This document shows, piece by piece, positions 16,074 through 25,782 of a DNA stretch of 64,000 nucleotides. This DNA is from CALXVA01 sp944393025. Its GTDB lineage: Bacteria; Bacillota; Clostridia; TANB77; CAG-508. The DNA is taken from assembly GCA_963931445.1 (NCBI GenBank), contig OZ007016.1:248001-312000 (forward strand). The letters are read 5' to 3'. How positions within the stretch are numbered: position 1 is the first letter of the stretch; each line of letters begins with the position of its first letter. The notes under the pieces were generated by a model. It saw only the letters and a program-made list of their open reading frames with translations, made no database searches and had not been told where the DNA came from. The position numbers were made by a program, and so were the translations under genes.

Positions 16074-16756
16074 TGTGGGCAGTATTTAAAAAAGAAATTA
16101 AAACATATTTTTTATCTCCAATAGGTTATATTGCTATAAGTGTTTTTATGCTTATGTATAGCATATTCTTTTACCTTACAACAATTTCATATGGATCAGT
16201 ATTTATGGGAGACTTATATTATGCAACAGCAAGATATGGATTATTGTTAATAATACCATTATTAACAATGAGAATGTTTTCAGAAGAAAGAAAAAATGGA
16301 ACAGAGCAATTATTACTTACTTCTCCAAGAAGTGTAACATCAATTGTATTAGGAAAGTTTTTATCAGCAGTTGCTGTTATTATGGTAACACTCATATTTT
16401 CAATAACATATGCAATTATAATAAGCTTTTTTGGAGATATTAATATTCCAACTTTAATTGTAACTATGATAGGATTTTTATTAGTAGCTATGTCTGCAAT
16501 TTCAATTGGAATGTTAGCTTCTAGTATTACTGAAAATCAAATTATATCAGCAATTATTACTATAGGAGTATTGGTAGCACCATGGTTTTTAGTTGATTTT
16601 AGCAGTATTTTTTCAAGCATTGATTTAATAGACAAATTTTTGAAGTTCCCTAGTGGATTAATTTCAATATCAGATACAATAAGTTTGTTATCAATTACAA
16701 TAATGTGTATATTAATAACTATTGTATTAATTAAAAGAAGAAAAACTGTAAAGTAG
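16073..16756 (+). CDS. ABC-2 type permease (GldF-like)
   Basis: This 227-residue membrane protein has six hydrophobic helices. Its N-terminal amphipathic segment (FKKEIKTYFLSPIGYIAISVF) and the MRMFSEERKNGTEQLLLTSP motif between helices 2 and 3 are characteristic of ABC-2 permeases. The AAAGGAGG site lies inside the 3' end of the ATPase gene and the start overlaps its stop, so synthesis is coupled. It forms the membrane pore for the ATPase at 15099-16073. Confidence 0.9.
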   Translation: MWAVFKKEIKTYFLSPIGYIAISVFMLMYSIFFYLTTISYGSVFMGDLYYATARYGLLLIIPLLTMRMFSEERKNGTEQLLLTSPRSVTSIVLGKFLSAVAVIMVTLIFSITYAIIISFFGDINIPTLIVTMIGFLLVAMSAISIGMLASSITENQIISAIITIGVLVAPWFLVDFSSIFSSIDLIDKFLKFPSGLISISDTISLLSITIMCILITIVLIKRRKTVK

Positions 16757-16773
16757 AGAAGAGGTGAATTAAC

Positions 16774-18282
16774 TTGAAAAAAAATAAAGAGAATATTATA
16801 GATAATGATAAAAATCAAGAAAAAAATTTAGTTGTAAAAAAAGAAAAGAAAAGTAGAATAGAAATAAGGAAGATATTTAAACAAACTTCATTAACCATTT
16901 TGCTAATAGCAATAATAATTACTGCTTGCATAGGAATAAATATTTTTGTTGAAAATGCAAATTGGTCAGATTTAGATTTTACACAAGATAAAATTTATAG
17001 TCTTTCAGATATGTCAAAACAAATAGCAGAAGCAGTGAATGAGGAAGTTAAAATTACGCTTATAAATATGCCAGAAGCACAAATAGATTTTGCTAAAAAA
17101 TATAATAGTGTAAATAAAAATATAAAAGTTGAAGTAATTGATGATGTAACATCAAGAACAGATTTAATGGATGAGTACGGATTTACAGCAAACAGCTATG
17201 CAATATTAGTAGAGAGTGGGGAAAGAAATAAAATTTTAACAGATGTAGATTTATATACTTATGATTATACAACATATAAACAAATTGATACAACAGAAGA
17301 AGCATTAACAAATGCAATAATAGATGTTACAACAGACAAGAAGCCAATAATATATAATTTAACTGGTCATAATAAATATTCATCAGATTATTTTTATTAC
17401 TTCTTATTGGATTTACAAGATGAAGCTTATGAAATTAATGATTTAGATTTATTAACAGTAAAAGAAGTTCCTGACGATTGCTCAGTTTTAATGATAACAA
17501 CATTAGCAGAAGATATTACAAAAGCAGAAAAAGACTCAATATTAAAATATATAGAAAAAGGTGGCAAGATTATATTATTTTCTGATCCAAATGCAACAGG
17601 AAAAGAAATGCCTAATTTTCAAAAAGTATTAGATGAATATGGAATAAGTATTTCAAAAGGAGCAGTGTTAGAACAAGACTCTAGTAGAATGTTATATAGT
17701 TCACCATCTGCAATACTTGTAACAGTAAGTCCATATAGTAGTGTTACAAAAGAAACAAGTATGAATATGAATGCATGTTTTATGACATCAGGAAAAATAG
17801 ATGTAGATAATGATAAATTAGAAGAACTTCATGCAGAAGTGGAAATATTAGCTACAACAAGTAGTGATTCTTTCTATAGAACAGATTATTCTATTTCAAG
17901 TACTTCAAAAACAGATAAAGATGAAGATGCAGGAAATTCAACAGTAGGAGCATTAATAAGAAAAACAATTGATGAAGAAACAACATCAGAATTAATAGTA
18001 TATGCAAATAATGTATTTATAACTAATTTTCAAATACCAATAAGTCAGCAACAAGCAATGTATGCATTAGATTTTTATAATAATGAAGATTTAGCAATGA
18101 ATTCTATAGCGTATTTAACAGAAAGAGAAAACATGATTACAATTAGAAAAGATACAGAAACATCAGCATATACAGTTACAGAACAACAAAATTTAATTAT
18201 ACTAAGTATAATATTTTCAATTCCAGTTGTAATAATTATATTTGGAATTGTAATATGGCAAATAAGAAGAAGAAAAAAATGA
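16774..18282 (+). CDS. GldG-like ABC auxiliary protein
   Basis: The TTG start at 16774 follows GAAGAGGTGAA. The 502-residue protein has a charged cytoplasmic N-terminus, a transmembrane helix at about 39-58 (LTILLIAIIITACIGINIFV), a large extracytoplasmic domain starting with the family pattern DFTQDKIYSLSDMSKQI, and a C-terminal transmembrane helix (IILSIIFSIPVVIIIFGIVIW) with a basic end. The body has the GldG/IFT52-like fold pattern (KPIIYNLTGHNKYSSDYF, GGKIILFSDPN). It is the third gene of the ABC operon, and a hairpin terminator follows at 18301. Confidence 0.88.
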   Translation: MKKNKENIIDNDKNQEKNLVVKKEKKSRIEIRKIFKQTSLTILLIAIIITACIGINIFVENANWSDLDFTQDKIYSLSDMSKQIAEAVNEEVKITLINMPEAQIDFAKKYNSVNKNIKVEVIDDVTSRTDLMDEYGFTANSYAILVESGERNKILTDVDLYTYDYTTYKQIDTTEEALTNAIIDVTTDKKPIIYNLTGHNKYSSDYFYYFLLDLQDEAYEINDLDLLTVKEVPDDCSVLMITTLAEDITKAEKDSILKYIEKGGKIILFSDPNATGKEMPNFQKVLDEYGISISKGAVLEQDSSRMLYSSPSAILVTVSPYSSVTKETSMNMNACFMTSGKIDVDNDKLEELHAEVEILATTSSDSFYRTDYSISSTSKTDKDEDAGNSTVGALIRKTIDEETTSELIVYANNVFITNFQIPISQQQAMYALDFYNNEDLAMNSIAYLTERENMITIRKDTETSAYTVTEQQNLIILSIIFSIPVVIIIFGIVIWQIRRRKK

Positions 18283-18300
18283 TATAAGTAATAAAAAAAG

Positions 18301-18334
18301 AACCTTCTCATAAATATTATGAGGGGGTTTTTTA
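18301..18334 (+). terminator. Terminator hairpin that overlaps the next gene's ribosome binding site
   Basis: AACCTTCTCATAA (18301-18313) pairs with TTATGAGGGGGTT (18317-18329) through 13 pairs including two G-U, then TTTTT. The ATG of the next gene is at 18335, and its only Shine-Dalgarno candidate (GAGGGGG) is the 3' arm. The same stem can therefore end the ABC transcript and control initiation. Confidence 0.75.
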
Positions 18335-19339
18335 ATGAAAAATATATTAAAAGCAATATTTACAATTATAGGGGCAATTATAGGAGCGGGATTTGCTTCA
18401 GGACAAGAAATATATAGCTTTTTTAATATTTATGGCGAAAATGGAATATTAGGAATAAGTATTTCTTGTATACTACTAGGAATAGTAATATATAAAGTAC
18501 TAAAAAAATCAAATGATTATAATATTACAAATTATAATAAATTTTTAGAAGTAATTAAAATGCCTAACAGAATAAAAAAAATATTAAGTGTAATTATTAA
18601 TATTTTTTTAATAATTTCTTTTTATATAATGGTAGCTGGATTTACAGCGTATTTTAAACAAGAATTTGATATTCCTTATACAATAACTGTTATAATAATA
18701 ACTTTTATTTGTTATATAACATTTATGAAAAATATAGAAGGAATTACATTTATAAGTACTATAATAGTTCCAATATTAATAATTATTATATTTATGTTAG
18801 GAATAAAATCAGATTTAGTTAACGAAATAAGACAAATAGATTTGGAAAATATAAATATTTCAATAGACTGGATTAGTAAATCAATACAATATGCTAGTTA
18901 TAATAGTATATTATTAATTCCTATATTAATAAGTTTAAAAAAGTATACAAAAAATAATGAGAAAAAGATTAGTACTATTACAACAATTATATTTTGGTGT
19001 TTATCAATAATTATATATATAATAATGATTAGATTAAAAAATATAGTAAATATAGAAATGCCTATAGTACATATAGCAAATAAATATGGAAAATTATACA
19101 AATATACTTATGGTATAGCAATAATTTTTTCAATATATACAACAATGATATCAGAAGGGTATAGCTTTTTAAATAATTGCGCAAATGAAAATAAAAAATA
19201 TAAAATGTTGGCAATAATATTATGTGTTTCAGCAATTTTTATATCAAATTTAGGTTTTTCAAACCTTATTAATTTAACTTATCCTGTTTTTGGTATTTTA
19301 GGAACATTACAGATAATATATTTAATTATTACAAAATAA
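18335..19339 (+). CDS. YkvI-family membrane protein
   Basis: This 334-residue protein has about ten hydrophobic helices. It begins with IGAIIGAGFASGQEIYSFF, the signature of the YkvI family, which is distantly related to LeuT-fold amino acid transporters and has an unwound first helix with GxGFASGxE. The substrate is unknown. The end of the protein (LINLTYPVFGILGTLQI) matches the family's last helices. Its ribosome binding site lies in the preceding terminator stem, so expression may depend on read-through or refolding. Confidence 0.85.
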   Translation: MKNILKAIFTIIGAIIGAGFASGQEIYSFFNIYGENGILGISISCILLGIVIYKVLKKSNDYNITNYNKFLEVIKMPNRIKKILSVIINIFLIISFYIMVAGFTAYFKQEFDIPYTITVIIITFICYITFMKNIEGITFISTIIVPILIIIIFMLGIKSDLVNEIRQIDLENINISIDWISKSIQYASYNSILLIPILISLKKYTKNNEKKISTITTIIFWCLSIIIYIIMIRLKNIVNIEMPIVHIANKYGKLYKYTYGIAIIFSIYTTMISEGYSFLNNCANENKKYKMLAIILCVSAIFISNLGFSNLINLTYPVFGILGTLQIIYLIITK

Positions 19340-19438
19340 TAAATTTAATTAATATAAAAAAATTAATAATTAATTATAAACCTATTGAAAAAACTAATTA
19401 AAACTGATATAAATATTATGTACAAAGGAGGAATACTC

Positions 19439-20629
19439 TTGAAGAATATAATAGAATTAAAAGACAAAGAAGATATTAAAAAAAATATAAATAAAAAGAA
19501 GTTAATTATAACTATAATAATTATAATATTTGCAGTAGTTATGGGAATAACAATGTTGTTATATTATTCAAGTAGAGATGTTAGAAAATTTTTAGATCAA
19601 TATTTATTTAGAAAAAATATAACACAAGAAAAATTAGAATCAATAGAATTAGACTATAACTCAAATGTAAATATATTTGCATATAATAAAAATATTTGTG
19701 TACTAGCAGAAAATAAACTTATGCAATATAGTACTAGTGGAAAATTGGAAAATGAAATAAATATAGAAATTAATAATCCAATATATAGTGTAAATAATAA
19801 ATACATAGCAATTAGCGAGAAGAATGGTTCTAAATTAAATCTAATATCAGGTTCTAAAATATTATGGACTAAAAATGTAGATGGAAACATTTCAAAAATT
19901 AGTGTAAATGAAAAAGGATATGTTAGTGTTATTTTAACTGGAACATCATATAAATCAGTTATAGTAATATTTAATAAAGATGGAAAGGAATTATTTAAGA
20001 CATATGTATCAACTACTACAGCTGTTGATACAACAATATCAAATGATAATAAATATTTAGCATTTGCAGAAGTAAATACATCTGCAACAACAATTCAATC
20101 AATTATAAAAATAATTTCAATAGAAAAAGCACAGGAGAGTCCATCAGAAGCAGTAATATATAAGCATAACGCAGATAATAACAAATTAATTATAAACTTA
20201 GAATATCATAAGAATGGACAATTAATATGTATGTATGATGATGAAATTATATCAATAAAAGATGAAAACATAACTTCTTTAATGGATTTAAAAGATAAAA
20301 AAATAAATTATGCAAATATTAATTTAAATAATTATATATATAAAGCTACAGAAGAAAATGATGGTATATTTAATACTAATACTGTTTTAGAAATAAAAGG
20401 AACCGATAATGGCAAAAATGAAGTATATACAGTAGAAGGTGCATCAAAAGATATACAAAGTTATAATGATATAATAGCAGTAAATTTAGGACAAGAAATA
20501 GAGTTTATTAATACAAGCGGATGGCTTAAAAAGAAATATTTTTCATTGCAAGAAGTACAAAATGTAGTAATAGGAAATGGAGTAGCTGGAATTATTTATA
20601 AAGATAAATTAGAATTTATAAATTTATAA
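19439..20629 (+). CDS. DUF5711-like membrane-anchored repeat protein
   Basis: The start is TTG 19439, 7 bases after AAAGGAGGAATA. An upstream in-frame TTG at 19385 has no site. The protein of about 396 residues has a basic cytoplasmic N-terminus, one transmembrane helix (LIITIIIIIFAVVMGITMLLYY) and then RDVRKFLDQYLFRKNI leading into repeated beta-blades, as in WD40-like or propeller proteins of DUF5711. Its role is unknown. Members are common in Clostridia next to CvpA genes, as here (22 bases upstream of CvpA), suggesting a shared envelope or division function. Confidence 0.75.
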   Translation: MKNIIELKDKEDIKKNINKKKLIITIIIIIFAVVMGITMLLYYSSRDVRKFLDQYLFRKNITQEKLESIELDYNSNVNIFAYNKNICVLAENKLMQYSTSGKLENEINIEINNPIYSVNNKYIAISEKNGSKLNLISGSKILWTKNVDGNISKISVNEKGYVSVILTGTSYKSVIVIFNKDGKELFKTYVSTTTAVDTTISNDNKYLAFAEVNTSATTIQSIIKIISIEKAQESPSEAVIYKHNADNNKLIINLEYHKNGQLICMYDDEIISIKDENITSLMDLKDKKINYANINLNNYIYKATEENDGIFNTNTVLEIKGTDNGKNEVYTVEGASKDIQSYNDIIAVNLGQEIEFINTSGWLKKKYFSLQEVQNVVIGNGVAGIIYKDKLEFINL

Positions 20630-20651
20630 TATAAATATAGGAGGTGATATA

Positions 20652-21287
20652 ATGACAATAATAGTAGATTTAGCAATTTTGGCAATAATTATTTTATGTG
20701 TAATAATTGGCTATATAAGAGGACTTACAGGTTCATTAATAAAAATATTATCATTTGTATTATCAATAATAATAGCATTTATTTTATTTATTCCTATATC
20801 TAACTTAATAATAAACAATACTAATATTGATGATAATCTAGAACAAGCAATAAGAAATATGATAGTACAGGAAAATGAAGAAGAAAAAAATATTCCAGAT
20901 ACAATACAAAATTACATAGAAGAAAAAGTAAACGAAGCTTCAGATATGGCAAAAGAAGCAGTAGCAGATAGTGTATCAAGAGAAATTGCTATAACAATAG
21001 TAAAAGCAGGAACATGGATTAGCCTATTTATAATAGCAAGAATATTATTTATCTTTTTAAAGCTAATAACTTCTCTAATTGCAAAATTACCTGTAATCAA
21101 GCAATTTGATAAATTGGGAGGAATTATATATGGTTTACTAGAAGGGATAATTATTGTATATATAATATTAGCTATAGTTTCTTTTGTTTCACCAATGATA
21201 AATCCAGATGTATCAAGTACAATAAATAATTCTACAATAGGAGGATTCCTATACAATAATAACTTATTATTAAAAATAATATTTTAA
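20652..21287 (+). CDS. CvpA family protein
   Basis: This 211-residue protein starts after AGGAGGTGATAT. It has four hydrophobic segments: two at the N-terminus (IIVDLAILAIIILCVIIGYIRG with the family's G-Y-x-R-G turn, and IKILSFVLSIIIAFILF), an amphipathic central region and two C-terminal helices (GIIYGLLEGIIIVYIILAIVSF). The pattern matches CvpA, first linked to colicin V production in E. coli and later to envelope stress. It is co-transcribed with the DUF5711-like gene and ends at a strong hairpin. Confidence 0.85.
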   Translation: MTIIVDLAILAIIILCVIIGYIRGLTGSLIKILSFVLSIIIAFILFIPISNLIINNTNIDDNLEQAIRNMIVQENEEEKNIPDTIQNYIEEKVNEASDMAKEAVADSVSREIAITIVKAGTWISLFIIARILFIFLKLITSLIAKLPVIKQFDKLGGIIYGLLEGIIIVYIILAIVSFVSPMINPDVSSTINNSTIGGFLYNNNLLLKIIF

Positions 21288-21298
21288 ATTGAATTTTA

Positions 21299-21335
21299 CA
21301 CCTAATATAATGATTTTTTATTATTATATTAGGTG
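21299..21335 (+). terminator. Strong hairpin terminator
   Basis: CACCTAATATAAT (21299-21311) and ATTATATTAGGTG (21323-21335) form a perfect 13-bp stem just after cvpA. The T-rich loop and flanks are compatible with termination in both directions. Confidence 0.7.
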
Positions 21336-21430
21336 CAACTATTTAAGAAAAAATATGCTCTAAAATGTTGATATTTCTAAATAAATTTAGTATAATGTAA
21401 AATAGATTCTAAAAATGGGAGTGAATTATT

Positions 21431-22696
21431 TTGAAATCCAAAGAAAAAAATGTTAACAAAAAAGGAAAAAAGAAAAAAAGTATAGTATTAAGAGTTATAT
21501 TATTACTAATAATAATACTAATTTTATCAACAATAATATTATTTTATAAAAAATATAAAGAAGAAGGATGGGCTGGTGTATCTAAAACATTATTAGGTCA
21601 TAATGAAGAAACAGTTAATAGTTTAGATAAAATGTATTGTTTAATATTAGGACAAAGTCAAAATTTAACAGATACAATAATTTTAGCTTCTTATGATCCA
21701 AAAACACAAGAAGCAGCACTTTTATCAATACCAAGAGATACATTTATTGGTGAAAATGAAGCTTATGCAACATCATGGGATAAGATAAATGCAGTTTATC
21801 AAACAGGAGCTGAAAATACTTTAAAAGAAGTAAGAGAACTAACTGGAATTAATGTACAGTATTACTTAAAAGTGGATACAGAAGCCTTAAAAGCATTAGT
21901 AGATGAAATTGGTGGAGTTTATTTTGATGTACCAATAGATATGCATTATACAGATAGAGGCCAAAATCTATATATTGACTTAAAAGCAGGATATCAATTA
22001 CTAGATGGAGATAAAGCAGAACAATTAGTTCGTTTTAGACATAATAGTGATGGATCAACTTATCCAGTAGAATATGGAATAGAAGATTTAGGAAGAATGA
22101 GAACACAAAAAGAATTTTTAACTCAACTTTTAAAGCAAAGCATTGAAAAAATGGATTTAAATAAAATTTTAGGATTTCTTGATATTATGGAAAAATATGT
22201 AGAAACAAATTTGAATTTTGATGCTATAAAAGATTATATACCATATATATTAGAATTTAATACTGATAACATAAAGACTGGTACATTACCAGGAGAATCA
22301 ATTTATGCAAATGTGGTATATATATATTCAGTAGATGAAGAAAAAGCAAAAGAGATGATAAATGAGCTTTTCTATAATATTTCACCAGAAGATGAGAAAG
22401 AGAAAGAAGAATCTACACAAACTATTGGAATTGAAAGTATAGAAATATTAAATGGAAGCGGAAGTTCTAGTAAATTAAATGAAGCAATAAGTGAACTAGA
22501 AGCAAGTGGATTTAATATAACACAATCTGGAAATACCTCTACTACCGCAAATACTACTATAATTACCAGAAAAGATGTTCCTGAAAAAGATTTAAACAAA
22601 ATAAAAGAAATACTAAATACACAAATAGTTGTAGAGGGAGAATCTGATTCAAATAGAGATATAACAATTATAATAGGTACAGATTATGTAATGTAA
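21431..22696 (+). CDS. LytR-CpsA-Psr (LCP) family protein with LytR C-terminal domain
   Basis: The TTG start at 21431 follows GGGAGTGA. The 421-residue protein has a basic N-terminus, one transmembrane helix (ILLLIIILILSTIILFY) and an LCP catalytic domain with the conserved DTIILASYDPKTQEAALLSI strand, the Arg-Asp pair in IPRDT, and the VRFRH box that binds the polyprenyl pyrophosphate. The C-terminal 90 residues (IEILNGSGSSSKLNEAISEL) form the LytR_C domain. LCP enzymes attach teichoic acids or other glycopolymers to peptidoglycan outside the membrane. It is monocistronic and converges on the carboxypeptidase gene. Confidence 0.92.
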   Translation: MKSKEKNVNKKGKKKKSIVLRVILLLIIILILSTIILFYKKYKEEGWAGVSKTLLGHNEETVNSLDKMYCLILGQSQNLTDTIILASYDPKTQEAALLSIPRDTFIGENEAYATSWDKINAVYQTGAENTLKEVRELTGINVQYYLKVDTEALKALVDEIGGVYFDVPIDMHYTDRGQNLYIDLKAGYQLLDGDKAEQLVRFRHNSDGSTYPVEYGIEDLGRMRTQKEFLTQLLKQSIEKMDLNKILGFLDIMEKYVETNLNFDAIKDYIPYILEFNTDNIKTGTLPGESIYANVVYIYSVDEEKAKEMINELFYNISPEDEKEKEESTQTIGIESIEILNGSGSSSKLNEAISELEASGFNITQSGNTSTTANTTIITRKDVPEKDLNKIKEILNTQIVVEGESDSNRDITIIIGTDYVM

Positions 22697-22761
22697 GAAA
22701 AGTTGATTGGCAAATATGTACAGTTCAAAGAAATGTAACATTATTGTATAACAAAAAAATA

Positions 22762-22799
22762 ATCACAGTAAGCAAATGTTTTTAATTGCTTACTGTGAT
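22762..22799. terminator. Bidirectional terminator
   Basis: ATCACAGTAAGCAA (22762-22775) and TTGCTTACTGTGAT (22786-22799) form a perfect 14-bp stem between convergent genes, flanked by A-rich and T-rich runs. Confidence 0.85.
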
Positions 22800-22803
22800 A
22801 AAA

Positions 22804-24162
22804 TTATAAATATTCATTTATTTGTGTAAACTTAAATTTACCACCAGTTTTAGATTTCCTTTTTTTAGACTTTTTAATAGATTTATGAATATTATTTTTT
22901 TTCGATTTATTTTTATTTCCAAAATTATTTATCTTCTTAAAAATTGCAGTAAATAAATATAAAATTAAGAAAATAAGAGCTATTCTAAAAATAATCAATT
23001 CAAAACTTGTAGCTTCTACTGAATTGGCAGCAATTAAATCGGTAGAATATGTTTTATCATTTATAGTATATGATATTTTTCCAAGTACAGCACCTTCAGA
23101 AACTGGAGCAGAAGGGTTGTCATATATTTCTATATTTTTATCAAGAGAATCAACATTAATATCATTTTTAAGTAAAACATTAATATCATTTTTTGCAATA
23201 ACATCTAAATTTTTAGTTTCTTTTGTAGCACCAGACACAGTTATATTTTTTATAATTTCATTTTTACTTACTAATTTTTTATTTGAATAATTTTCAAATC
23301 CATAATTAAATAAATTTATACAATCCTCATATCTTTCTTCAATAGATTGACTATCCAAAACAACTTCAAGAAGTTCCACATTATTTTTTTTAGCAGTTGC
23401 AACAATACAATAACCGGATTTATCAGTATATCCAGTTTTTAAACCAGTTGCATAAGAATAATAATATTCATCGTCTTTTGTTATTAATCCATTTGTAGCT
23501 GTAAAAAATCTATTTTCTTTATTATATTTATTACTAGTTGGTAATGTATATTCAGAGATTTTTGCAATTCTTAATATATCTTCAAATTTCATAGCATACT
23601 GTCCAATAAGAGCTAAGTCATAAGCAGTAGAATAATGTTTGCTATCATGTACACCATTAGGGTTAACAAAATTTGTGTTTAAGCAACCTAATTCTTTAGC
23701 CTTTTCATTCATCATTTTAGAAAAATCTTCAACTGATCCAGCAATGTGTTCTGCAAGTGCTACTGCAGCATCATTAGCAGATGGAATAAGTAAAACATTT
23801 AACAAATTTTCTACAGTAAGTTGTTCACCTTCTTTTAAATATGCATGAGAATAACCAACTGGAATAGAATAAATAGCATTACGGCTAATAGTAACAACAT
23901 CATCTAATTTACAATTTTCAAGTGTTAAAATAGCAGTCATTAATTTTGTAGTACTTGCTGGATATTTTTTTTCAAAAGCATTTTTGGAATATAAAATATT
24001 ACCTGTTTTAGGGTCCATTAAAATAACAGAATCCGAATTAGTTACGAATTTATCTGGGTTATAATCTGTTGTATCTATATTTTCTGCAAAACATACAGTT
24101 ATTTGTAGCAATAATAAAAAAATCATAGTAGTTAAAAAAAATATTTTTCTAAGTTGTTTCAT
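22804..24162 (-). CDS. dacF: D-alanyl-D-alanine carboxypeptidase, PBP5/DacF type
   Basis: The ATG at 24162 follows GGAGGATCTT. An ATG at 24174 overlaps that site. The protein of about 452 residues has a signal peptide, SxxK as STTK, SxN as SAND and KTG as KTGYTDKSG, the three motifs of the S11 serine peptidases that trim stem peptides of peptidoglycan. A C-terminal PBP5-like domain is followed by a transmembrane helix (FELIIFRIALIFLILYLFTAIF) and a long Lys-rich tail, which is unlike the usual amphipathic anchor. A second, different S11 enzyme is encoded at 62334. The DacF label rests on the family and a sporulating-type genome. Confidence 0.9.
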   Translation of the reverse strand: MKQLRKIFFLTTMIFLLLLQITVCFAENIDTTDYNPDKFVTNSDSVILMDPKTGNILYSKNAFEKKYPASTTKLMTAILTLENCKLDDVVTISRNAIYSIPVGYSHAYLKEGEQLTVENLLNVLLIPSANDAAVALAEHIAGSVEDFSKMMNEKAKELGCLNTNFVNPNGVHDSKHYSTAYDLALIGQYAMKFEDILRIAKISEYTLPTSNKYNKENRFFTATNGLITKDDEYYYSYATGLKTGYTDKSGYCIVATAKKNNVELLEVVLDSQSIEERYEDCINLFNYGFENYSNKKLVSKNEIIKNITVSGATKETKNLDVIAKNDINVLLKNDINVDSLDKNIEIYDNPSAPVSEGAVLGKISYTINDKTYSTDLIAANSVEATSFELIIFRIALIFLILYLFTAIFKKINNFGNKNKSKKNNIHKSIKKSKKRKSKTGGKFKFTQINEYL

Positions 24163-24273
24163 AAGATCCTCCATTTCTGAATTAAAATAACAACTAAAAA
24201 TATATACTACTATATATTAAAAATATAAAAAATTCAATATTTTTTAATAAATTTAGTAAAGAGGTGAGAAATT

Positions 24274-24921
24274 ATGTTAAAGGATAAAAAAATTATAATA
24301 ATAAGTGTAATAATATTTACAATATTATTTTTAATATATTTAATATATAAAAATAATCAAAATTATACTAATGAAATAAATTTAAATGAAATTTTACAAA
24401 CAGAAAATACTAATAACGAAAGAAATGAAATTAATAATATAATTACAAATACAATTGATACAATACAAAACAATGAAATAATAGTGCATATAACAGGAGA
24501 AGTAAAAAAAGAAGGTGTAATACATTTAAACAAAGGAGATAGAATAATAGATGCAATAAAAAAAGCAGGTGGAGAAACAAAACAAGCAGATTTATCTCAG
24601 GTTAATTTAGCCTATGAGCTTCAAGATGGACAAAAAATATATATACCTAATAAAAATGAGAAAATATCAAAGTATATTGTTGATGAAAATGGTAATACTA
24701 ATATAAATAGCTTAAATTCAAAGGAGGAAGAAAAAGTGAACATTAATACTGCTAATCAGTCTGAATTAGATAGTTTACCAGGTATTGGACCTGCTACCGC
24801 ACAGAAAATTATAGAATATAGAAACCAAAATGGAAATTTTAAAAAAATAGAGGATTTACAAAATGTAAAGGGAATAGGACAAGCAAAATATGAAGAAATA
24901 AGGAATAACATAGAGGTATAA
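24274..24921 (+). CDS. comEA: ComEA-like DNA-binding protein
   Basis: This 215-residue protein has an N-terminal membrane anchor (IIIISVIIFTILFLIYLIY), an Asn-rich linker, an SLBB domain (VHITGEVKKEGVIHL...GDRIIDAIKKAGG) and a C-terminal helix-hairpin-helix pair (VNINTANQSELDSLPGIGPA and VKGIGQAKYEEI). This is the layout of ComEA, the surface receptor that binds double-stranded DNA during transformation. No other competence genes lie next to it here. It is divergent from the carboxypeptidase gene and monocistronic. Confidence 0.92.
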   Translation: MLKDKKIIIISVIIFTILFLIYLIYKNNQNYTNEINLNEILQTENTNNERNEINNIITNTIDTIQNNEIIVHITGEVKKEGVIHLNKGDRIIDAIKKAGGETKQADLSQVNLAYELQDGQKIYIPNKNEKISKYIVDENGNTNINSLNSKEEEKVNINTANQSELDSLPGIGPATAQKIIEYRNQNGNFKKIEDLQNVKGIGQAKYEEIRNNIEV

Positions 24922-25018
24922 AGAATATTAAATATAGTAAAAAATATTTTATACAAAATAAAATATTTGTGATATAATATGAACATAAAAATAATTAAGA
25001 AAGGAAAGTGAAAAAATT

Positions 25019-25399
25019 ATGGAGAAAGAATTAATTATAAAGAAATGCAATAGTTGTGGAGCTATGGTAAGAATATTAAAAGATTGCAAATGCGATAATT
25101 GCGGAATAAAATGTTGTAATGAAGAAATGCAAACTTTAAATCCAAATTCAGTAGATGCAGCAGTTGAAAAACATGTACCAACTTATGAAGTGGTAAATAA
25201 TGAACTTGTTATAAAAGTGAATCATGTTATGGAAGAAGAACATTATATAGAATGGATTTTAGCAGTAAATGACAAAAATGAATATATGATAAAATTAAAA
25301 CCGGGAGAAGAAGCGGTAGCAAAAATACCATTTCTACATGGAACAACTATATATTCTTATTGCAATAAACATGGATTATGGAAAGCAGATGTAGAGTAA
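25019..25399 (+). CDS. Desulfoferrodoxin-family superoxide reductase
   Basis: This 126-residue protein has an N-terminal Cys-rich region (CNSCG, CKCDNCG, KCC) similar to, but not identical with, the desulforedoxin FeS4 site. The catalytic domain has EKHVPTYE, VNHVMEEEHYIEWI and YCNKHGLW, giving the four His and one Cys that bind the reactive iron. The enzyme reduces superoxide to peroxide without making oxygen, a typical defence of strict anaerobes. The gene stands alone with a GAAAGGAAAG site. The extra cysteines at 37-38 leave some doubt on which N-terminal subclass it is. Confidence 0.9.
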   Translation: MEKELIIKKCNSCGAMVRILKDCKCDNCGIKCCNEEMQTLNPNSVDAAVEKHVPTYEVVNNELVIKVNHVMEEEHYIEWILAVNDKNEYMIKLKPGEEAVAKIPFLHGTTIYSYCNKHGLWKADVE

Positions 25400-25525
25400 A
25401 ATAAATAAATCTAAAAATGATTTATATACAAAGAAATAATTATGCATATTTTAATATAATATATCATATAATTATATTAAGTATATATAAAAAATTATAT
25501 GAAGAATCAAATTTCTTTAAATGTA

Positions 25526-25555
25526 TTGACAAAATGATTATAAAAGTTGTATAAT
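25526..25555 (+). promoter_or_regulatory. Promoter of tRNA-fMet
   Basis: TTGACA (25526-25531) and TATAAT (25550-25555) are both consensus and 18 bases apart. They end 21 bases before the tRNA at 25577. Confidence 0.85.
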
Positions 25556-25576
25556 TAATTAGTCAATACAAAATAT

Positions 25577-25652
25577 CGCGGGGTGGAGCAGTTGGCAGCT
25601 CGTTGGGCTCATAACCCAAAGGTCGGAGGTTCGAGTCCTCCCCCCGCAACCA
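25577..25652 (+). tRNA. tRNA-fMet (initiator, anticodon CAT)
   Basis: This 76-base cloverleaf has encoded CCA: acceptor CGCGGGG/CCCCGC with the unpaired first C that marks bacterial initiators, D-arm GGAGCAGTTGGCAGCTC, anticodon stem TTGGGCTCATAACCCAA with three G-C pairs next to the loop, and T-arm GGAGGTTCGAGTCCTCC. These initiator features favour fMet over elongator Met. It has its own consensus promoter. Confidence 0.95.
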
Positions 25653-25782
25653 ATTATAGCAAGTCTTTCGGGATTTGCTTATTTTTTGTTTTATTGTAAA
25701 AGCTACGAAAAAGTTATAAAAACATTGAATAATAAAATAATTAATGATATTATATTTGCATAAGTAGTAAAGGAGATAAGAC